Source: Alg239-R122 sp041746135
GTDB taxonomy: Bacteria > Pseudomonadota > Alphaproteobacteria > Sphingomonadales > Sphingomonadaceae
Reading direction: 5' to 3'
DNA length: 64,000 nt
Assembly: GCA_041746135.1 (NCBI GenBank)
Contig: JBGTHQ010000015.1
Location: 1 to 64,000 of the forward strand
Shown: piece after piece, positions 60,362 through 64,000 of the stretch
Layout: each line of letters begins with the position of its first letter
Position numbering within the stretch: the stretch's first letter is position 1
Position numbers and translations under genes: made by a program
The notes under the pieces: model-generated
What the model was told of the DNA's origin: nothing
The model's input: only the letters and a program-made list of their open reading frames with translations
Databases searched by the model: none

Positions 60362-61086
60362 GCGTTGCCTTTCGCGTCCTTGTCAGAGATCGGGGTGGGT
60401 TCGCCCACATCTGCAGCGACGCCGCCATCGCGTTCCGAAATAAGCTGAGCGATACGTTTCTGCATCTGTTCGATTTCGCACTGCAGGACTTCCATCTTTT
60501 GTGTCGAACTGTCGTATTTTTCGCTGCAAGGCGTGCCATAAGGCACGAAGTCTTTCTGGTAATCCCCGGCATCCACAAGGGTCGATCGCGCCTTAACTCC
60601 AACCATGGTCGCTCCTTCGGGTACTTCGGACGTAACCACGGCATTCGCACCGATGCGAGCACGTTCGCCCACACGAATCGGACCCAGTATTTGCGCGCCC
60701 GAACCGATGATAACATCGTCGGCTATGGTCGGATGCCGCTTGCCGGGAACGCCGTCGGCGGGATTGGTACCGCCCAAGGTGACACACTGGTAAATTGTGA
60801 CGTTATCACCGATTTCCGCCGTCTCGCCGATCACCGTAAAGCCGTGGTCGATAAACAGGTGCCGTCCGATTTTCGCGCCGGGATGGATATCGATACCGGT
60901 AAAGAGGCGGGCAATATGGTTGATCAGCCGCGCAAAAAAATAGAGCTCCCCGCGGAATAACCAGTGCGCGATGCGGTGCATCCCCACCGCCAGCAAACCG
61001 GGATATAGGAGGATTTCCCAGCGGGAGCGCGGCGCAGGATCACGGCTACGGATCGAATCAAGATAAGCGGTAAGTGCGCGCAGCAT
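60358..61086 (-). CDS. cysE: serine O-acetyltransferase
   Basis: A 242-residue enzyme of the short CysE/EpsC type that makes O-acetylserine for cysteine synthesis. The N-terminal helical part is reduced, and the hexapeptide-repeat domain shows TGIDIHPGAKIGRHLFIDHGFTVIGETAEIGDNVTIYQCVTLGG and KRHPTIADDVIIGSGAQILG with catalytic His residues in IDHG and KRHP. The C-terminal tail of about 60 residues is a charged coiled-coil-like extension (QKMEVLQCEIEQMQKRIAQL) not common to all CysE. The 102-base gap toward ppx carries no obvious feature. Confidence 0.92.
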   Translation of the reverse strand: MLRALTAYLDSIRSRDPAPRSRWEILLYPGLLAVGMHRIAHWLFRGELYFFARLINHIARLFTGIDIHPGAKIGRHLFIDHGFTVIGETAEIGDNVTIYQCVTLGGTNPADGVPGKRHPTIADDVIIGSGAQILGPIRVGERARIGANAVVTSEVPEGATMVGVKARSTLVDAGDYQKDFVPYGTPCSEKYDSSTQKMEVLQCEIEQMQKRIAQLISERDGGVAADVGEPTPISDKDAKGNA

Positions 61087-61188
61087 ATGGCGGCTCCTTA
61101 TAGTGTCAGTCCCCGTAAATAGCTTCGTGCCACAGCGATTTCCAGTGGTTGTACAAAAATAGATTACGTGCGCAGCCGCAGCGCAGCT

Positions 61189-62679
61189 TTAGCCCCTTAT
61201 TATGAAAGCCGCATCAAGCCCCATGATTCGGGCGAGTTTCTGATGCCGCCGCGCCACGATTTCTCCATAGAAATGTGAATCTTCGCCCGCCATGATCATT
61301 TTCAATATACCGTCTTCGCGCCGCAGGGTGCACCGCGACAGGAAAGCATCTGTGCCACCAGTAAGCCGCTTGCCCAGCCGAATTGCCAGCCCCCAATGTA
61401 TCGCCTGACGCATGTCATCTTCACTGGCCAACTGCTGCTTCGGCATGAAAATATCGGTCATGCCGCTGAAACTGGTTGCCAGTGTCTGGGCCATAATCAT
61501 GCGGCCGCGCCCGTCAATGCCGACCCAGTTGCCGTGCAGCGCCATTTCAACACCGCGCTCGGCACGAAAATCCGGATTGGCCTGCCACCCCACATCGGCC
61601 AGATGGCACGATGCCTTGAGCAACCGCTCATAATCGTCCCCCCCGACGTCGAAAATCGGCAACAGCCACTTGTAGAGCGCCTTTCCGGTTGTGCCATAGC
61701 GCGACTGCGACCGTCCGAAGCGCGCTGCCGGTTCCAGCAGCGGATCGCGTGCGCGCACGTCCGGCGCCATATTGAGATAGAGCAATCCTTCGCGCAGGCC
61801 ATAGGCTGACACAGTATATTCGCACGGTTTGATATAGCCATCGACAATTTGCAGCAATCGCGCGGCATCGGGCAAAGTCGGCGCGCGCGAGTTGGGAACG
61901 CCGTCATTGGCGAGCAGATCCGGCATCTCCATGGCTATTGTCTGTTCGATCAGTTCGCGCATGTGCGGACGATCGAAACTGTAATGGTGCAACACGCGCA
62001 ACGGATAGGATTGCAGGTGCATGTCGAATTTCGCCATCGCCCGCCAGCTGCCACCCACCAGGTAAAAGCGCTCGCGGCTTTTTTCAAGCGACCAGCCAAG
62101 TTCGTCCAGCATCGACAACACATGGCTATCAAGCTTGCCCCGTTTGCGCAGAGCCGGAACCCGCAAAACGCCCAGCGGCATCGATGTGCGCTGGACGACT
62201 TTTCCGCCGTGGACACGGGCCAATTCCAGACTGCCACCGCCCAGATCGCCGACAATGCCGCTGGCATTGGGAATGGCAGAAATGACTCCCATTCCGGCCG
62301 CCTGTGCTTCCTGTTCGCCGGATAATATCCGTATATCAAAACCCATATCGCGGGCCTTGTCGGCAAATTCGTGGCCGTTGCTGGCATCGCGCACGGCGGC
62401 CGTGGCGACGCAGATAATTTCGTCGGCCTGCATTTCCGCGATCAGCGATTTGAACCGCGCCAGCGCCGCCATGCCGCGCTCCATCGATTCCTGGGCTATC
62501 ATTCCGGTTTCGGACAATTGCGAACCCAGCCCCGCCATGACCTTTTCGTTATAGATAATTGCGGGATTGCGGCGCGTACCCGAATAGACAACGAGACGGA
62601 TCGAATTGGAGCCGATATCGACGACCGCCGTGCGATATTCGGGACGCAGCGTCCATTTTACCGTGCCGTCCCCATCCAT
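61189..62679 (-). CDS. ppx: exopolyphosphatase (Ppx/GppA family)
   Basis: A 496-residue phosphohydrolase acting from polyphosphate ends or on pppGpp. The ASKHA nucleotide-binding blocks are AVVDIGSNSIRLVVY, CVATAAVRDASNG and GIVGDLGGGSLELARV. The longer C-terminal half contains an HD-like helical domain usual for full-length Ppx of alphaproteobacteria. The start is 5 bases after ppk, so both are probably one operon for polyphosphate turnover near the pho genes. Confidence 0.92.
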   Translation of the reverse strand: MDGDGTVKWTLRPEYRTAVVDIGSNSIRLVVYSGTRRNPAIIYNEKVMAGLGSQLSETGMIAQESMERGMAALARFKSLIAEMQADEIICVATAAVRDASNGHEFADKARDMGFDIRILSGEQEAQAAGMGVISAIPNASGIVGDLGGGSLELARVHGGKVVQRTSMPLGVLRVPALRKRGKLDSHVLSMLDELGWSLEKSRERFYLVGGSWRAMAKFDMHLQSYPLRVLHHYSFDRPHMRELIEQTIAMEMPDLLANDGVPNSRAPTLPDAARLLQIVDGYIKPCEYTVSAYGLREGLLYLNMAPDVRARDPLLEPAARFGRSQSRYGTTGKALYKWLLPIFDVGGDDYERLLKASCHLADVGWQANPDFRAERGVEMALHGNWVGIDGRGRMIMAQTLATSFSGMTDIFMPKQQLASEDDMRQAIHWGLAIRLGKRLTGGTDAFLSRCTLRREDGILKMIMAGEDSHFYGEIVARRHQKLARIMGLDAAFIIRG

Positions 62680-62684
62680 ATTGA

Positions 62685-64000
62685 CTATGCCCCGCCCTTG
62701 TTGCGATGAAACAGTTTCAGCTTCGGCACTTTCGAACTTTTCTTCAGCGCGGCGCCGCGGCCCGACAGCGACGGGTTGGTCATGAAATAGCGGTGCAGGT
62801 TGAACGATTTTTTGCCCGGTTTTATGCGGGTATAATTGCCCTCGCTGTCAAGCGACCAGCTTTGTTCATTGTCGAGCAGATTGGCCAGCATCACCTGTTC
62901 CAGAACCTGGTCGTGCACGGTCTCGTTCTCGATCGGCAACATATATTCCACTCGGCGGTCGAAATTGCGCGGCATCCAGTCGGCCGAACTGATAAATACC
63001 CGGGCCCTGTCGTTCGGCAGCGCCTCTCCGTTCCCGAACGCCCAGATACGGCTGTGCTCCAGATAACGGCCGACAATGGATTTCACGCGAATATTGTCGG
63101 ACAAGCCGGTCACCCCGGGGCGCAGACAGCATATTCCGCGAATAATCAGGTCGATCTGCACGCCCGCCGCACTGGCGGCGTACAGTTTTTCGATCATGCC
63201 CGGATCGACCAGCGAATTCATTTTTGCCCACACGGCCCCCGGCTTGCCCTTGCGGACATTGTCAATTTCGCGGTCGATCAGCGATATCAGGGTATTGCGC
63301 ATGTCGCGCGGGGACATAGTCAAAAGCTCAAGCTGCTTGGGTTCCACATAGCCGGTGATATAGTTGAACAACTGCGCCGCATCCCGGCTCGCGCGCGGAT
63401 CGGCGGTGAAGAAACTCAAATCCGTATATATTCGCGCGGTTACCGGGTGATAATTGCCGGTGCCGAAATGGCAATAGGTTCGAAACCCTTCCGCCTCGCG
63501 CCGCACCACCATCGAAATTTTCGCGTGAGTCTTCCATTCGATAAAGCCGTAAACGACCTGTACGCCGGCACGTTCCAGTTCCGTGGCCCAATGCAAATTC
63601 TGTTCCTCGTCGAAACGCGCCTTGAGTTCGACGATGGCAGTCACGGATTTGCCGGCCTCCGCCGCATCAATCAGCGCACGGATGATCGCGGATTGCTTGC
63701 CGGCCCGGTACAATGTCTGCTTGATCGCCACCACATCGGGGTCGGCCGCCGCCTGTTTGAGAAATTCGATCACAACCTCGAACGATTCATACGGATGATG
63801 GACAACGATATCCTTGTCGCGTATCGCCGCGAAACAATCGCCGCCATGTTCGCGGATACGTTCGGGGAAACGCGGACTGAACCCCGGAAATTTCAGATCG
63901 GGCCGGTCCACTTCAACCAGCATGGCAAGGTCGCCCATGCCGATAAATCCGTCCACCACCGTTTTCGTCGCGCCCTTGTCGAGCAGGTTTTCGTCAAGCA
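62685..64000 (-). CDS. ppk: polyphosphate kinase 1 (5' part outside window)
   Basis: About 437 C-terminal residues of PPK1 are visible; the start lies beyond the window edge (full length normally near 700). The autophosphorylated His region is seen in FRTYCHFGTGNYHPVTARIYTDLSFFTADP, with KARFDEEQNLHWA, VVAIKQTLYRAG and RGICCLRPGVTGLSDNIRVKSIVGRYLEHSRIW characteristic of the phospholipase-D-like domains. It makes polyphosphate from ATP reversibly. It lies 5 bases upstream of ppx on the same strand. Confidence 0.94.
   Translation of the reverse strand, partial: LDENLLDKGATKTVVDGFIGMGDLAMLVEVDRPDLKFPGFSPRFPERIREHGGDCFAAIRDKDIVVHHPYESFEVVIEFLKQAAADPDVVAIKQTLYRAGKQSAIIRALIDAAEAGKSVTAIVELKARFDEEQNLHWATELERAGVQVVYGFIEWKTHAKISMVVRREAEGFRTYCHFGTGNYHPVTARIYTDLSFFTADPRASRDAAQLFNYITGYVEPKQLELLTMSPRDMRNTLISLIDREIDNVRKGKPGAVWAKMNSLVDPGMIEKLYAASAAGVQIDLIIRGICCLRPGVTGLSDNIRVKSIVGRYLEHSRIWAFGNGEALPNDRARVFISSADWMPRNFDRRVEYMLPIENETVHDQVLEQVMLANLLDNEQSWSLDSEGNYTRIKPGKKSFNLHRYFMTNPSLSGRGAALKKSSKVPKLKLFHRNKGGA

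Overview
The window comes from a chromosome of an alphaproteobacterium, most likely order Sphingomonadales. Supporting signs are a CcrM-type GANTC methyltransferase, the split pntAA/pntAB/pntB transhydrogenase with a small aa3-oxidase subunit IV, the order phoR-pstSCAB-phoU-phoB, proteins typical of the group (DUF2794, DUF1285, DUF4126, DUF1499), and short palindromic intergenic repeats. Coding density is high. No phage, insertion sequence, CRISPR array, rRNA or tRNA was seen.

Layout. 1-5.4 kb, minus strand: valine and branched-chain catabolism (HIBCH-like hydrolase cut by the window edge, acyl-CoA dehydrogenase, mmsA) with a polysaccharide deacetylase and two related lipoproteins placed between. 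5.4-9.9 kb: EamA transporter, outer-membrane beta-barrel protein, DUF4126 protein, DUF938 protein, membrane methyltransferase. 9.9-14.8 kb, minus: glycine cleavage operon gcvT-gcvH-gcvPA-gcvPB behind a tandem glycine riboswitch. 14.8-21.7 kb, minus: a broken Rossmann-fold gene, dgtPase, Asp/Glu racemase-family protein, and the transhydrogenase genes, which are interrupted by a FAS1 lipoprotein and a PH-domain protein. 21.8-26.3 kb: sigma-54-type response regulator, folP, ccrM, rnhB. 26.4-34.1 kb: sugar dehydrogenase, extensin-like protein, DUF1499, GNAT, then DUF1285-NUDIX-CCA transferase, and a GGDEF/EAL protein. 34.1-41.6 kb: parC with a decayed DUF454 gene coupled to it, purC, purS, purQ and a second GGDEF/EAL protein. 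41.8-45.9 kb: glmS, glmU (amino-sugar/UDP-GlcNAc synthesis) and gph. 45.9-48.5 kb, minus: a nucleotidyltransferase, an HprK-related kinase and a PqqD-like protein downstream of a small exported protein. 48.7-57.8 kb: the complete Pho regulon core plus an OprP/OprO-like porin in the opposite direction. 57.9-64 kb: SDR dehydrogenase, membrane protein, DUF2794, cysE, ppx and ppk (cut by the window edge).

How genes work together. Phosphate handling forms one block: PhoR/PhoB sensing, Pst uptake, PhoU, a porin with its own five-unit Pho box, and polyphosphate synthesis and breakdown by ppk/ppx a few kb away. The glycine operon is controlled by glycine through the riboswitch. ccrM has six GANTC sites in its upstream gap, which suggests autoregulation by methylation.

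The least understood system is the PqqD-like/HprK-related/nucleotidyltransferase trio. Its gene content resembles tailoring modules of phosphorylated lasso peptides, but no cyclase or leader peptidase is visible. Two pseudogenes each carry one in-frame stop plus one homopolymer indel. All calls rest on reading the sequence; no database search was run.
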